From positions 3,224,001-3,288,000 of the forward strand of contig OY744466.1 of assembly GCA_963556145.1 (NCBI GenBank): 64,000 bases of DNA. The letters are read 5' to 3'. Within the stretch, counting starts at the first letter, position 1; every line of letters begins with the position of its first letter. The notes beneath the pieces were generated by a model that worked only from the letters and a program-made list of their open reading frames with translations, was not told where the DNA came from and did not search any database. The stretch comes from Hygrocybe punicea. Taxonomy: Eukaryota; Basidiomycota; Agaricomycetes; Agaricales; Hygrophoraceae. Shown piece by piece: positions 23,201-32,100 of this stretch. Position numbers and translations under genes: made by a program.

Positions 23201-24495
23201 GTAAATGTACTCCACAGGATATTCAATTTTTGAGAACCAGAATTGCAGGCAAACGTCCAGACCAGCCCAATGTTGCCTTAAAGAATTTTAGAAATGTTCC
23301 TATCATATGTGGCATTCACTCACAAAAGGATCAAATCAATCTTCTTGGATGTGAAAGATTTGCTTCTGACACCAACCAGAACTCGACCAACTTCTATTCC
23401 ATTGATAAGTGGGGAAAAGACAAGGATTCTGTGAGAAGCAAGTCCAAATCAAATGCTATACATCAATCCAGTGACATAGACTTTGATACACAAAGAGAGA
23501 TATGGAAAGTGCGACATGCTGCAACAGATAACTTTGCTGGGAAACTCTCTTTGTGTCTTGGTATGCCTGTGATGCTTCGCAACAATGATGCCACTGAACT
23601 CTGCATTACAAAAGGACAAGAAGGATTTGTTGTTGGATGGCAGTCAATCAAAGCAAGTCATGGCAAAAGAGTACTTGACACTTTATTTGTTGAACTGGAC
23701 AAACCTCCAAAGCTGGTGCAGATTCCAGGACTTCCTAACAATGTAGTGCCCATTGTAAAAAACACCAAGACAATTCAGTGTGTATTTCCCAGTGACCTGA
23801 AGGAATCCATTGAGAGACAACAAGTCTGGGTGCTTCCTAACTTTGCAATGACTGCTCATGCTGCTCAAGGAAAAACACGTCCATTCAATGTTGTGCATTT
23901 AAACAGTTGCTTCAACCACATGTCATATTATTCTTCATTGTCTAGAAGTGCTTCTGCTGCTGGAACTGTTATCACTCAAGGCTTTGACACCAAAGTGATC
24001 ACTAGAGGTTGTTCTGGATATCTTAGACAAGAATTTAGAGAACTAGAATTGCTTGATGAGATTACAAGGATGAGATATGAAGGTGCTTTATCTGATCACA
24101 TTGATGCTGGTACACGCTCTGTTATGCTTCAAATTTTTCAGCAGTGGAAGGGAATTCACTATGTTCCTGCCAAAACTGATACTGCTATCAATTGGTCACC
24201 AACTGATCCACTCATATTGGCTTGTAAAATCCCTGATAGCCCATGGCAATTGGTTGAAAAAGGCAAAGGAAAACAGAAAGCAGCTGTAATTGCAACTTCA
24301 TTTGTTCCAGCAAAAGGCTCAGTTGCTATTGCTTCAACCCACAAACATTCACTTGACACAAACAATAAACCAGCAGCTAAAAGGCCTCGGATCACCAAAG
24401 ACCATGTTAACCATCAGCAAATTGACAATATGTCTGTAGGGTCTGGGGGGGTCTGGCCCAGACCATCCCAGACCGGAGAATCTCCCAGACCCTGA
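17230..24495 (+). CDS. RepHel replication initiator-helicase of HEL-2
   Basis: Single uninterrupted frame of 2421 codons. Order of parts: hydrophobic/Ser-rich N-terminus; four 19-residue KF..HP-KHA-QN repeats (about residues 410-485); Cys-rich region and DUF6570-like segment (RVSSGMHKMRANAITF, about 640-720); Helitron_like_N replication domain with the HxH motif LTLHMHMLLWL (about 1054) and the double-Tyr motif AYISDYITK (about 1262); acidic linker; PIF1-like SF1 helicase with Walker A GMAGTGKS (about 1800), Walker B FIDEVSML (about 1877) and TAHAAQGKT (about 2207). Expected role: nick and strand transfer at element ends plus unwinding during rolling-circle transposition. The native sequence ends near 24411; the last 28 residues come from a nested element. 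The true start is uncertain, as several Met codons precede the region conserved in HEL-1. Confidence 0.9.
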   Translation: MWIFSIFTTCAGICIGMFFIHLFQLYLTYPYYYLALIFKKTINLFTKMLKMSSMSQCLMIFIIAMSWAQCAVTGIGLVPPANVIQNVPVTPTVSVIQNVILCPVTLNFYKDNLQKYENSPYLPSLIPFHHIGLQSTSSSTSPNLEQITNIHNSTEFVLSSYKSAHPIFLFELYARIFLNMFVLLSEYHCTTSIANKCMYIKLKLQQNLFRRHDFRAYLKYVNKLPILANGAILLFVLVLHHFLAFQMAGHYMCNKTSKLYDIFKSDNISCNPNIDIECIGGGKANVFSFHELMPASTNNNASMDAAKYKFHSYMPKSEALSLESSSEKSLVIVNHPFELLIPKLTIANLKVIAAHHSILVHSKMNLASIQTAIQNHVCANCPEFVSIFEFIDEEAIAMHKKTSNSRAVNKFKAQHPDKYAQQNLAAVQKFHLQHPEKHATQNLAAVTKFKVDHHEKHLQHMLNAVRRHTMNHPEQHAQTNQMAVQTYRDNIQFPPGPPSTKLQHTIISGFCSDTSPNKFIESGCAVCGRLTPVSQLQSYTDLNLSCLKQSGITQKERFSINDPIESSDSPIVMKDLHGICKRCCKSLIKGKCPAMSLANGLWLGQIPNELNNLSYAEQLLIARVRHNRCIVRVSSGMHKMRANAITFANPTPKIYDILPPPVGELDEVLAFIYTGPCKPTKSDFERTPLLVRRNKVATALNWLKLNHCDYFDLELSDENLQQYPESDIPVVVEYRQSFVNKNPEATAVNDMEEEEGTETGMCPFVVHGLTGEEYSTKSIKAIKAIALKHLMDNKKILAIGHESDPQSIYNNPHLFPQMMPWLFPYGLGGIGNSLIQGKISEIKHERHLLMYYDKRFQKDPHFPLIAFNHEQIKESTTGGYLLAEKAKFEHISQRLMDVDLGVLNNIARKMENGEHVTPETDEEKLCFQLIKDIDHVGSHVKGSLTSKKYMRNEVWSLMSFVGAPSWFITFSPADNMHPLSLYFADTKETFTPELRRYDERYRLIAENPVAGARFFHFMVELFIKHVLGVGSKHSGFYGDTKAYYGTVEQQGRLTLHMHMLLWLKGCLSPQEIRDRIMDPNSDFQQAFVQYLESVHIGKFMTGTMDEVKAKVNQKSEQEGYKDPTQTLPEAPPPMCTIQHDVNSDNNCNDCKSVNSWWDRFASTVDHLILRSNVHNCGRNSSNNEKVQRKDRPSCMNKHGKCKARFPRPVFESTQVDPKTGALNMKKGEAWINTLTPLVTFLLCCNSDITSLLSGTAIKAIVAYISDYITKPGLKTYSIFDTIRSVFDRNSEMLGGSMKRKDKARKIITQIINALTAKLEIGGPMASMYLLGNPDHYTSHKFIPVYWRNYVREVQKAWNPDENDNMQVDSEKVVLHNQKGKFIGLSAVHDYIYRPTHYQDMNLYEWVQGAERVKRNIQKAHDEINSDDELDVLESEPQTATHKKTSRSNVSTSNDLSIEFDDLNIKDDDNFIECDSEDNESDSTESVQEDTKLFLEDHSLYETYCIEFSKKKKHAVPNFVGGSLPRCDRGDREYYCTTMLTLFKPWRSGNDLKSELESWDEAFTDYEFTIRQLEIMDNFNLRYECLDARDDYSAQLRQGAVSDGTCPQFMTSDMISHLDDDNIQNGGDFGDDHYEQDKTSADYGTNKYSELGQHGRLIKAQMDATENIVRNIGWLDPCPDDSITVNSAPLEVEMNQPGTQWKQVVQEQRQEILDERNQHISANSKLTSHKMDTDPNENDVMIVDQAYLMHTFRSANAQRQQLIDATVSKFSLNTEQKRAFRIIANHASSSSTDQLKMNIAGMAGTGKSQVIKAVVEFFDTAHESHRFVILGPTGTSAALQNGSTYHYFLGINPNMSNRNEAMGIAQLKGRLEGVDYIFIDEVSMLSCHDLYKISARLAKALNIHDMPFGGINMIFAGDFAQLPPVGGAPLYSGTVGTQITSALTTHSQETAIGKALWHQVNTVVILRENMRQRTQTAEDALFRTALVNMHYGKCTPQDIQFLRTRIAGKRPDQPNVALKNFRNVPIICGIHSQKDQINLLGCERFASDTNQNSTNFYSIDKWGKDKDSVRSKSKSNAIHQSSDIDFDTQREIWKVRHAATDNFAGKLSLCLGMPVMLRNNDATELCITKGQEGFVVGWQSIKASHGKRVLDTLFVELDKPPKLVQIPGLPNNVVPIVKNTKTIQCVFPSDLKESIERQQVWVLPNFAMTAHAAQGKTRPFNVVHLNSCFNHMSYYSSLSRSASAAGTVITQGFDTKVITRGCSGYLRQEFRELELLDEITRMRYEGALSDHIDAGTRSVMLQIFQQWKGIHYVPAKTDTAINWSPTDPLILACKIPDSPWQLVEKGKGKQKAAVIATSFVPAKGSVAIASTHKHSLDTNNKPAAKRPRITKDHVNHQQIDNMSVGSGGVWPRPSQTGESPRP
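18457..18684 (+). repeat. 57-bp coding repeat, 4 units
   Basis: Four 19-residue units in the RepHel N-terminal region, first KFKAQHPDKYAQQNLAAVQ, the last diverged. HEL-1 has eight. Confidence 0.75.
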
Positions 24496-26773
24496 TGTTA
24501 GATTCACAATTCGTCAGACCACCACCAGACAGTGCTGTCTGGACCAGACCATCTCCAGACCAATCTCAGACCACGCAGAACAGAAGAAAAACAATAAATT
24601 CATTGCAAATCAATTCCGTGCTTCTAAATTATGGGTGCCCCAGTTGTTCCTTGGGGTGCAATTGGAGACGCAACACCTACCAAGCATGTAGAAACATCCG
24701 CTGAAGAAGAGAAGTACCCATGCGGCTAATGTGGGCCGGATGGCCAATAGTAGCAGAGCCCCCGGGGACAGCATTGATGCAGGTTCTGGCGAGGAAGAGG
24801 GCAAGATCAAAGATGAATGCAAATCCAGATATACAGGTGCTGAAGCAGGTCATAGCCATCTCCGACATGGGCCAAAAGACTGAAGACGGCGGATCCCGCA
24901 GCAAGGATAAGGGCAACGACGTGAAGCAAGTTAGCCATTTGACAACGACCTGAGGGATTTTGACGGGTAATCTGTTCCCAACGAGGCCGTTGATATCTGG
25001 TTGTATGTTTTTAAGTATATAAGCGCTCATACATATTGATCGACTTCACCCAATTCATATCCGTAATGTTTGTCTGTCGCATTCGGCGCCTGGCATTTCA
25101 GCTTGGGTGTCATTCCATGTGTTCATGTCGACATGGGCATGATGTGCATCAGTAACATATGCAAAAAAGTCGTACCTTTACCATCACTACATCCACAGCC
25201 AGTCTCCGCATTGCCATTGTCTGCAGTCGGATGCCGTGGATCCTTTTCGCTGTGGGCATTGTGGTGTGGATGTTGAGCCGTAGTTAGTCAGTAAATGGGG
25301 GGAGAAGAGAGAAAAAGTAAAAACATACTGAGGTGGGGGCGCCAGCTCCCATTGTCACTGGACTTGTCATCCTCTGCTGGTCACTGTTAGCCATTTAACT
25401 GCAGTTCCACCATGAAACTGCGGTTTTTGTGTGGGGTATGCTGTTCTGGAGAGTCAAACGCATCAGGATAGACATGCTCGGCTCTCCGGGTCCTTTTACA
25501 CCTCACAAACGTTGTGCACATGTCAATTGACGTGGACGTATGCGTGTTTGTGAGGTGATTTGAAGGCGGCGGGGGCGTGTCGTCATGGTGTGTGTCGTCG
25601 TGGTGCATGTCGTCGTGGTGTGTGTGCCCACATCATTCGGGGGTCCAAAGATAAGGCGATCATCGTGGTCGAGGTTGGTTGGTGGTGGTGATTCTAGTGC
25701 AGTAGTAGAAGTCATAGATTATATTGAAAAACATACCTTTCAGGCACCATCCCATTCGCTCGTTTGGAATCCAGTGCCTCACCATATGGCGCATAGTGTT
25801 AGTGGTTGAAGTCGGGGACACGAGTCCGAGTGGTGGTGGTTGCGTGTGGCTTACATATCCTGTGAGTAGCCTGAGTTAAAATTTTAAAAACACGTAGCTT
25901 TGGCAGCAGGTGATGGACACCATCCCACCGGTGCTTGTTCTCTTGCAATTGGATGGTCATGGCATTCATTGTTGGCCGTTGTTAGTCATTGGCCATTGTT
26001 GGTCGTTGTTGGTCGTTGGTTGTTGGTGAGTGGTCACACCAATCACAGATCGCGTGTGTAGTCCGCTGTCTTGAGCAAAATTTAGCTACAATACTTCAGG
26101 TAAATGCAGTCCACATACCTCTACAAAAGTCATGGCCTGATGGCGTGGCTCCGGCTTTTAGATCTCAGGCTGGGCCAGGCACTACGACTCACTGTTGGTG
26201 CCCCACGTCTCCATGGTGGGTGTGGACATATATGTGCATCTGTAGCTTGACTGCGGGACTCCATCTGTGATATAAACCCAAACTGATGCTAGCAGTAAAG
26301 GGAGGCGAAAGGATTGAGCAGTAATTGAAACACATAAAAACATATACCTACGTGATCTCGTCTCAATGGTAGTGTTGATATGTCGAGTTCCAAACAATAC
26401 CTGGCACAACCTCTGAGCCTGCAACGTCTGTTGAGTTTGAACTTCACAAAAGAATGAAAAAATACCACTCTCAACTGGGCAGGACGACGACCGCAAGTGG
26501 TGATTTTAACTTTGGCAAAATGTATTCACTCAGACATTCGCACGGTTGAAAGCCGCACAGACCATTAAATTTAAATATAAGACGACATGATTCATAGCTA
26601 TAGCTAATTTACATTCGTTCAACGTTCAATTATATGATCATTAATAAATGTCTACCGTCATAAGATAAGTTGAGGAAGCCAAAATGGTCTGTAGGTCTGA
26701 AATGGTCTGGGGGTCTGAGCCAGACCAACCAGACCCGAAAAGTTGCTGAGAACATTTTGCCGATTTGCTGATG
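24412..26773. mobile_element. 2.36-kb TIR element nested in HEL-2
   Basis: Interrupts sequence contiguous in HEL-1 (6350 region). Terminal repeats: CATCAGCAAATTGACAATAT at the left and the inverse of CATCAGCAAATCGGCAAAAT at the right. Both subterminal regions (24438-24580 and 26684-26735) are packed with CCAGACC/GGTCTGG motifs, the kind of short subterminal repeat used as transposase binding sites. Flanks read GTTAAC and ACAAAGG, allowing at most a 2-bp duplication (AC). No transposase frame. The superfamily is not clear: CACTA-like by subterminal repeats and short duplication, but the termini do not begin CACT. Confidence 0.75.
25499..25557. repeat. Conserved internal palindrome, copy 2
   Basis: Perfect 12-bp arms CACCTCACAAAC and GTTTGTGAGGTG enclose GTCAATTGACGTG. 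Same layout and core as 13822-13875 in the hAT-like element. Confidence 0.7.
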
Positions 26774-27612
26774 ACAAAGGATCAACAAGCAAGCAACAGG
26801 TCATAAACTCTCCAACTGGACTGATCTGGGATAGAAATGACTACAGCTGTGCATATGACTCATTGTTGGTGATTGTATTCCACTTGTGGAAAGACAATCA
26901 TACAGAGTGGTCTACAGTATTCCGAAGCATGAATGATCATTTGACCACATTGTCTCATGGTTTTTCTGAGGTGTTGCACAAAAATGTAACATTTGAACAA
27001 CTAAGAGATCATCTTAGGACTACACTACATAAGATGAATCCTACAGACTTTCCTAGAGGTACAATGGGCATCAGTGTTGCAAATCTGGCTATGGAGTTGT
27101 TTAAAGTCAATGACATTGTAGCCTCTTCTCAACATGAATGTTCTCAATGTGACTTTGCAGAAGAACCCATTGATGACAGACTAGGCTATGTGTTACATGC
27201 TGATAACACCAATAAACAGTCTACTATGAAGTGGGTTGATACCTTGTCACAGAAAACCAATAGAAGATGTCCTGATTGCAACAGCAGAATGAAACAACTT
27301 GTATTTTATAATGAAGCACCACATATTCTGATTCTAGAGTATCCACTTAAAACCATTGAAACCAGTCATAGATTAGAATTTGTTTCAGAGACTGACACAA
27401 AGACGTTAGAACTTAGAGGCATTGTATATCATGGTCAATATCATTTCACCTCACGTATTATTACTGCACAGAAACAAGTATGGTATCATGATGGAATGAT
27501 TACAGGCAACTCTTGTTCCAGAGACACTGTCCTTACACAACTTTCAGACCATGATATCAGACACTGTAAAAAGAGAAACCTTGTACTAGCTATTTATGCT
27601 CAGAGTCTTTGA
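26774..27612 (+). pseudogene. USP-like cysteine peptidase domain of the HEL-2 protein
   Basis: Open frame from GSTSKQQ to a TGA. It resembles the ubiquitin-specific protease fold (peptidase family C19): an N-terminal Cys box NDYSCAYDSLL, a finger-like zinc site with ECSQC and RRCPDC, a strand APHILILEYPL, then a His box LRGIVYHGQYHFTSR followed by WYHDGM. In HEL-1 the same sequence follows the helicase in one frame, so it was the C-terminal domain of a protein of about 2,670 residues. Here the nested element removes it from the helicase, so it is marked as broken; separate expression from an internal start is not excluded. It might act on host ubiquitin or ubiquitin-like conjugates. The USP assignment rests on motif layout only. 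Confidence 0.7.
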
Positions 27613-28060
27613 GCATCCTCCTTGAGGTCAAGCACGGCTGTCTTCATGTGTTCATCTGTTGTGCAACATTCAAGGTTGTGGAGAAGTAGGGTTGAGCAAA
27701 TGTGAGTTAATTGTCAGCACACTGTTTGGGGGGCAGTTGTGTTTGACAGTTGACCTGTTGCTCCCTGAGCAATTGCTTCATGGCTGAGAGTGTTGCATGA
27801 TGGTGCAACACAGGGGAGATGGCAGGTAGAGAGGAGGTTGATGAAGACTCAAGGCACTTTATGTAGATTTCTTTTATGCTAATGTTGTTGCAGAGGTGGG
27901 AGGTGGGCTTAGTAGATCAATATGCAATATGCAACACATGCTATGTATCTTATGCCAAATGTAACATGCTCTATGCAATTTTCTTAATTCAGCAAAGAAG
28001 TGAGGAGAGGGAAAAAAGAACTCGTTCATGCCATGCGCAGCACTGGCCCACTAAACAAGT
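27613..28060 (+). mobile_element. HEL-2 3' non-coding region
   Basis: Shared with HEL-1 (13075-13524) and partly with elements B and C. Contains GTTGAGCAAATGTGAGTTAATTG and ends in the 3' hairpin GCCATGC-GCA-GCACTGGC followed by 13 nt. Confidence 0.75.
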
Positions 28061-29004
28061 AATTCTTGATCGCAGCAAAAGCCTGCTCTATCAGATTCAA
28101 GTCTGGTGAGTATGGGGGAAGGAAAATGAGTTTACATTCTAATACACAATTTGAGCAATACATTCAGCGAGTTGAGAACAGACTTACGGGCTTCATCTTC
28201 AACAAGTGCACGCACTTCCTCAGAGTGATGGATATCGCAATTGTCTAAGATAATGACACTTTGAGGCCCTGGATATGGATTGGTAAGGGGAATCTAAGCT
28301 CTGCATGAGTCCATACTCTAATACTGAACAAATCAAAAGAAATGCATGACAAGCTCTTGAAGAAACTGTAAAAACTGTTCAGAGGTGACAGATCCCGGAA
28401 TAACATCATACATGATGATGCCATCAAGTGTTAGGATAGGATGGATGGAGAACCTCTGCCCACGAACAAAACAACGCCTTTGCACACATCTCTGCCCAAC
28501 CATTGACCAGCCTCGCATACGTGCCGACATCTTCTTGTTTCGGGCGGCTTTGTCAATAAAAATCAACATGTCTGGGTTAGGTACTTCATCAGCAATCCTG
28601 TTCATGAATGCTGAATGGAGCAAATCATTCCTTTCTAACACTTGAGCAGAAACACATTTTTGGGAGTAATGAAGACGACGTAGAGTACGCAGGATTGTTG
28701 GTATGGAAACCAGGATGCCACATTGGTTGTACAGCTTGGACTGGATCTCATCAAGGTAAATGCAGTGCCTGCAGTGCAAGAGTGCGACAATGAGCTTGAG
28801 ATCTTGGTGAGAGAGAATCCGATGCCTGCCAGATCGACATACATGAGGATTATAAGGAACCCCATAGTACTGATCGTAGTCAAGAGTTTGATAGACAAGA
28901 GACTTCTTGATGCCAAGGAGATCACAGATCTCCTTGACTTTCCAACCCTTTTGTGCCAGGACAGGAATACGAGCTTTGAGATCCCATGATACGGGATGGT
29001 ACAT
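28061..29004 (-). pseudogene. Tc1/mariner-like transposase interrupted by HEL-2
   Basis: Exons 29004-28351, 28293-28188 and from 28138 on; the last continues across HEL-2 at 15593. Start at MYHPVSWDLKAR. An N-terminal helix-turn-helix (KVKEICDLLGIKKSLVYQ) is followed by the catalytic triad: first Asp in LIFIDKAARNK, second in IILDNCDIHH, and the Glu in PYSPDLNLIEQAF, about 35 residues after the second Asp. This is a DDE transposase of the Tc1/mariner type common in mushroom fungi. The intron assignments rest on frame continuity. Inactive: split by 12.5 kb. Confidence 0.83.
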
Positions 29005-29093
29005 GGCAACATTTCTGGGGTCTGAGTCCCAGACAAACAAGAACAAAGATATTTTATTTTTTTGCGATTCTGTACAGAAGTGAAAAGCACTGT

Positions 29094-29118
29094 AATAAAT
29101 TAAAAGAACTCATAATTC
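29094..29118 (-). repeat. Solo Helitron-like terminal hairpin remnant
   Basis: TAATAAATTAAAAGAACTCATAA matches half of the left-end hairpin of HEL-2 in inverse orientation, just upstream of the mariner start codon. It may be what is left of another insertion. Confidence 0.5.
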
Positions 29119-29198
29119 AATGTGGTGCTTCAAACATCATGATAGTGATGGTCCAACATGTACATGGCATTACAACATCCCTGATTATTAATAAATCA

Positions 29199-32100
29199 TT
29201 AGAAAGTTGTAGTGAAATCTCGGCAAGCCTCCTGATCTAAGATTCCCTCAATGGACTGAGGGACTTCCAGTACTGGAAGCTGTTTTCGGAAGCGTTTTAT
29301 GGTCTTCAACCTTGCATGCCAATTTGTCGTCATTTCGACTCGTTCAGTGTCACATTGCGTGTGCTGAAAAATCGAAGCAAACCAATCAGCCAGCAAGCTT
29401 AGTTGTCGGGCAAGTAGCGGTAGATTTTCAGCCGAAATGAGTTTGAACTCGCCCACAGGAGCAAATTCAGTCATTCCACGCGCTCGCTGGACGGTAACTT
29501 TGAAGTACTCGTTTTCGTGAATGTTATTGGAGAATGCTGCGATCGCCCCGAGTGAGTGCGGTTCGATGACGATGTTTACAAACTGGAATTGAGTGGCCAA
29601 AGTATTGAACTTATAGGGTATTCCCGAGTCATTCCAGACAATCCGGACATAATCATTACCAATGTGTCGTTTCTTGTTGACGGAATGTTCGTCATCAGGA
29701 TGGGAGGGCATCATCGTGGCGGTATGATACAATATTTGCCCAATATCATCCCACCATGCGTAGGCATATTCGCCATCTTCGTCCGGGTTCAAACCGCCAA
29801 CATAAACATCCAGTTGTCCTCGCAAATTGATGAGTCTTCCTATACCCTCTAAAAATCGAGTGTACGCCGGGGATCCATGTGTATTGCGAAGAATCTCAAG
29901 TTCGTCGGTCTGGCCAGGTGCGACATACATAATACCCACTTTGTGGGTGTCAATGACTGGTATACGGTCCAAGGTACGCAAAAGACTGGGAAGCCCTGAT
30001 GTATCATCGATCCTTTGAAGTTGGGGCGCACTGAGAAGACCAGGATAAGCTGAGAGTTGCAACGCGAAGTATGCTGGATCGACGGCAACTTCTTTGCGTC
30101 TCTGAGATGGTGCTGTACTTTTCCAGACATAGCCAGTGATGGGATCGGGCCGAGGAAGGGATTGGTCTGAATTGTGCTTCGTTGCAAATACGTCTCGAAT
30201 GTTCTCCTAAAGCACATAATGAGGAATGTCACAAAATATCAATAGTTGCACTGACCTGGATTTCAGCTGCAACCTCGGGCATAGGTAAAGGAGCTCGCAG
30301 TTGTAGAGAGTCACGCTCCATCATCAAACTCGCCGGAACTGACATCAAGTCGGGATCAACGTCGCCCGATCCCACCATAGGAACATTTTCAACTCTGCAA
30401 AGAAATTTCGTAAAACCAGAAGGTCGGCGGGAAAGAACTTCAATCCAGCCCAGCTTGGGTAATGTGCGGATAGTTACAATAGAATTGCCTGAAATCCACA
30501 CTTTTTCGCAGACCGACAACTGGGAGAGTGAATCATGAACAGTGGGATTCGTGACTATGTCGTTCAACAACGATTTGGCTGGCCGCGGATCAGCACTGGC
30601 ATAGGTAAAACGTGCCAGCCAATCAAAACAGACCTCCGTGGGCTCGTCCACCTCCGGCTTTCCTTCGTTGGCTAAGAGAAGCTGCCTTGTGATAAACCTG
30701 ATATGATGTGGTCTATCGGGTAATCGTACCGCCAGAAACCATACATAGACGGTGTAGTATGATAGGATGCGAACATGCTGTGAGAGTGCCCAAGAGCTAG
30801 TAGGGGAGGATCCTGGTTGATTGTGATGCTGCAGATATTGCAGTGCAACACCAAAAACCATTTTGTAGTCACCTTCTGTGAAGTTGGCGAGTAAAGGACG
30901 GAGAGAACCGACGATGGATAAGAAGCCTAGGATATGCACGGCCATGTCTGGATTAGACATTATCTGCGAGAGCTTCTCTAATATCTTCGAAAGGTATTTT
31001 GTCATCGATGACTGGAGTTCAAACGCTGACAAAGTCAAGGCATGGAGGCAACATTTGATAGTCGACGGTTGGCCGTCCAGGCCTTGGAGGAACACTTCCA
31101 CGAGGACATGCCTCAAATGCACATCAACGTATCGCTGGTAGCTGATCAGCACCGAAAGTGTATGATACGCCAGCCCATGTGCATCTCGTGACCTCAGTCC
31201 TGGCGGCCATCGATCCACTTCACTCGCCAACTCCCCACTCATAAGCCTGTTGCATAGCGTGGTCAGTATGTGCACGATGACCTCCCTGGACTTCGGCCCA
31301 CAGAATAAATGTTTATTCGCGAACTGGACGGGTAGGTGGCACAACACATAACTCAGTATATCCCAGCTCCGCTCCCGCTCTAGGAGCTGGACGATAGCGC
31401 TCAGGTAGTCCGATATCGGGAGCACGAGTTTGTTCCCAGGGCCATCTGGGTCATATGAGATGAGCACCTTGCTGGGCGTGTCGACGACCTCTGGGCAGAC
31501 GAATGGCAGTAACTCGGGCAAACGCCAAATTGGTTCACGCAGCTTCGCCGGAGAGGGAGTGAACATCAGAACGTTCGTAGCACGGGAATGGCTCCTGCTC
31601 GCACCAGAATGAGATGGCCTACCGCCACGCCCACGGGAAGATGGCCGGCCGTCCCGTGTCTGCGGAGTCCGCGTTCGAGTCTTGCGGTTCTCCGCATGGT
31701 CGACAGGAATGAAATCATCATTTCCGCGTTCGTTTCTAGGAGAACGCAACGACGAGGGGGCCCAGTCGCGTTGAATCAGCGAAGCGAGGGCCTGAACGTG
31801 CCCATCGGGGTCATATGCCGCACGGAAGTAATACAGCCGGTGGTCACGGTCTGCTCTCAGCCGCATTAAAAACTGAAGTACTGTCAGACGAGTCCGGACA
31901 ACCTTTCCTTGGAGGAGGATGTCGATGAGGATGTGGTAAATTTTCATGGCCAGGTTGAGATTCTTATCCGAAAGAGCATATTGGGTGAATGCCAATTGCG
32001 CGAACACCGACACCAGTGCGACGACTGCACCAACAGCTCTCGGCAATGAGGGCACATCAAGCTGAGGTGAAGAGTTTGGAGTGTCGGGTGGGTCATCTAG

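Larger units (their letters stand above)
15594..28060 (+). mobile_element. HEL-2: near-complete Helitron-like rolling-circle transposon
   Basis: A 12,467-bp insertion (10.1 kb without its own nested element) in a mariner transposase gene. Left end TACGAGTTCTTTTAAT; right end CCCACTAAACAAGT. The target has no duplication, as judged from the rejoined mariner reading frame and from two sister insertions with known empty sites (1538-2987, 4813-5878). Each end carries a hairpin: a terminal stem at the left, and GCCATGC/GCACTGGC about 13 nt from the right end, the place expected for a Helitron 3' hairpin. It encodes RepHel (17230-24411) and a USP-like peptidase domain (26774-27612). The boundary is ambiguous by one T. 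Confidence 0.87.
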
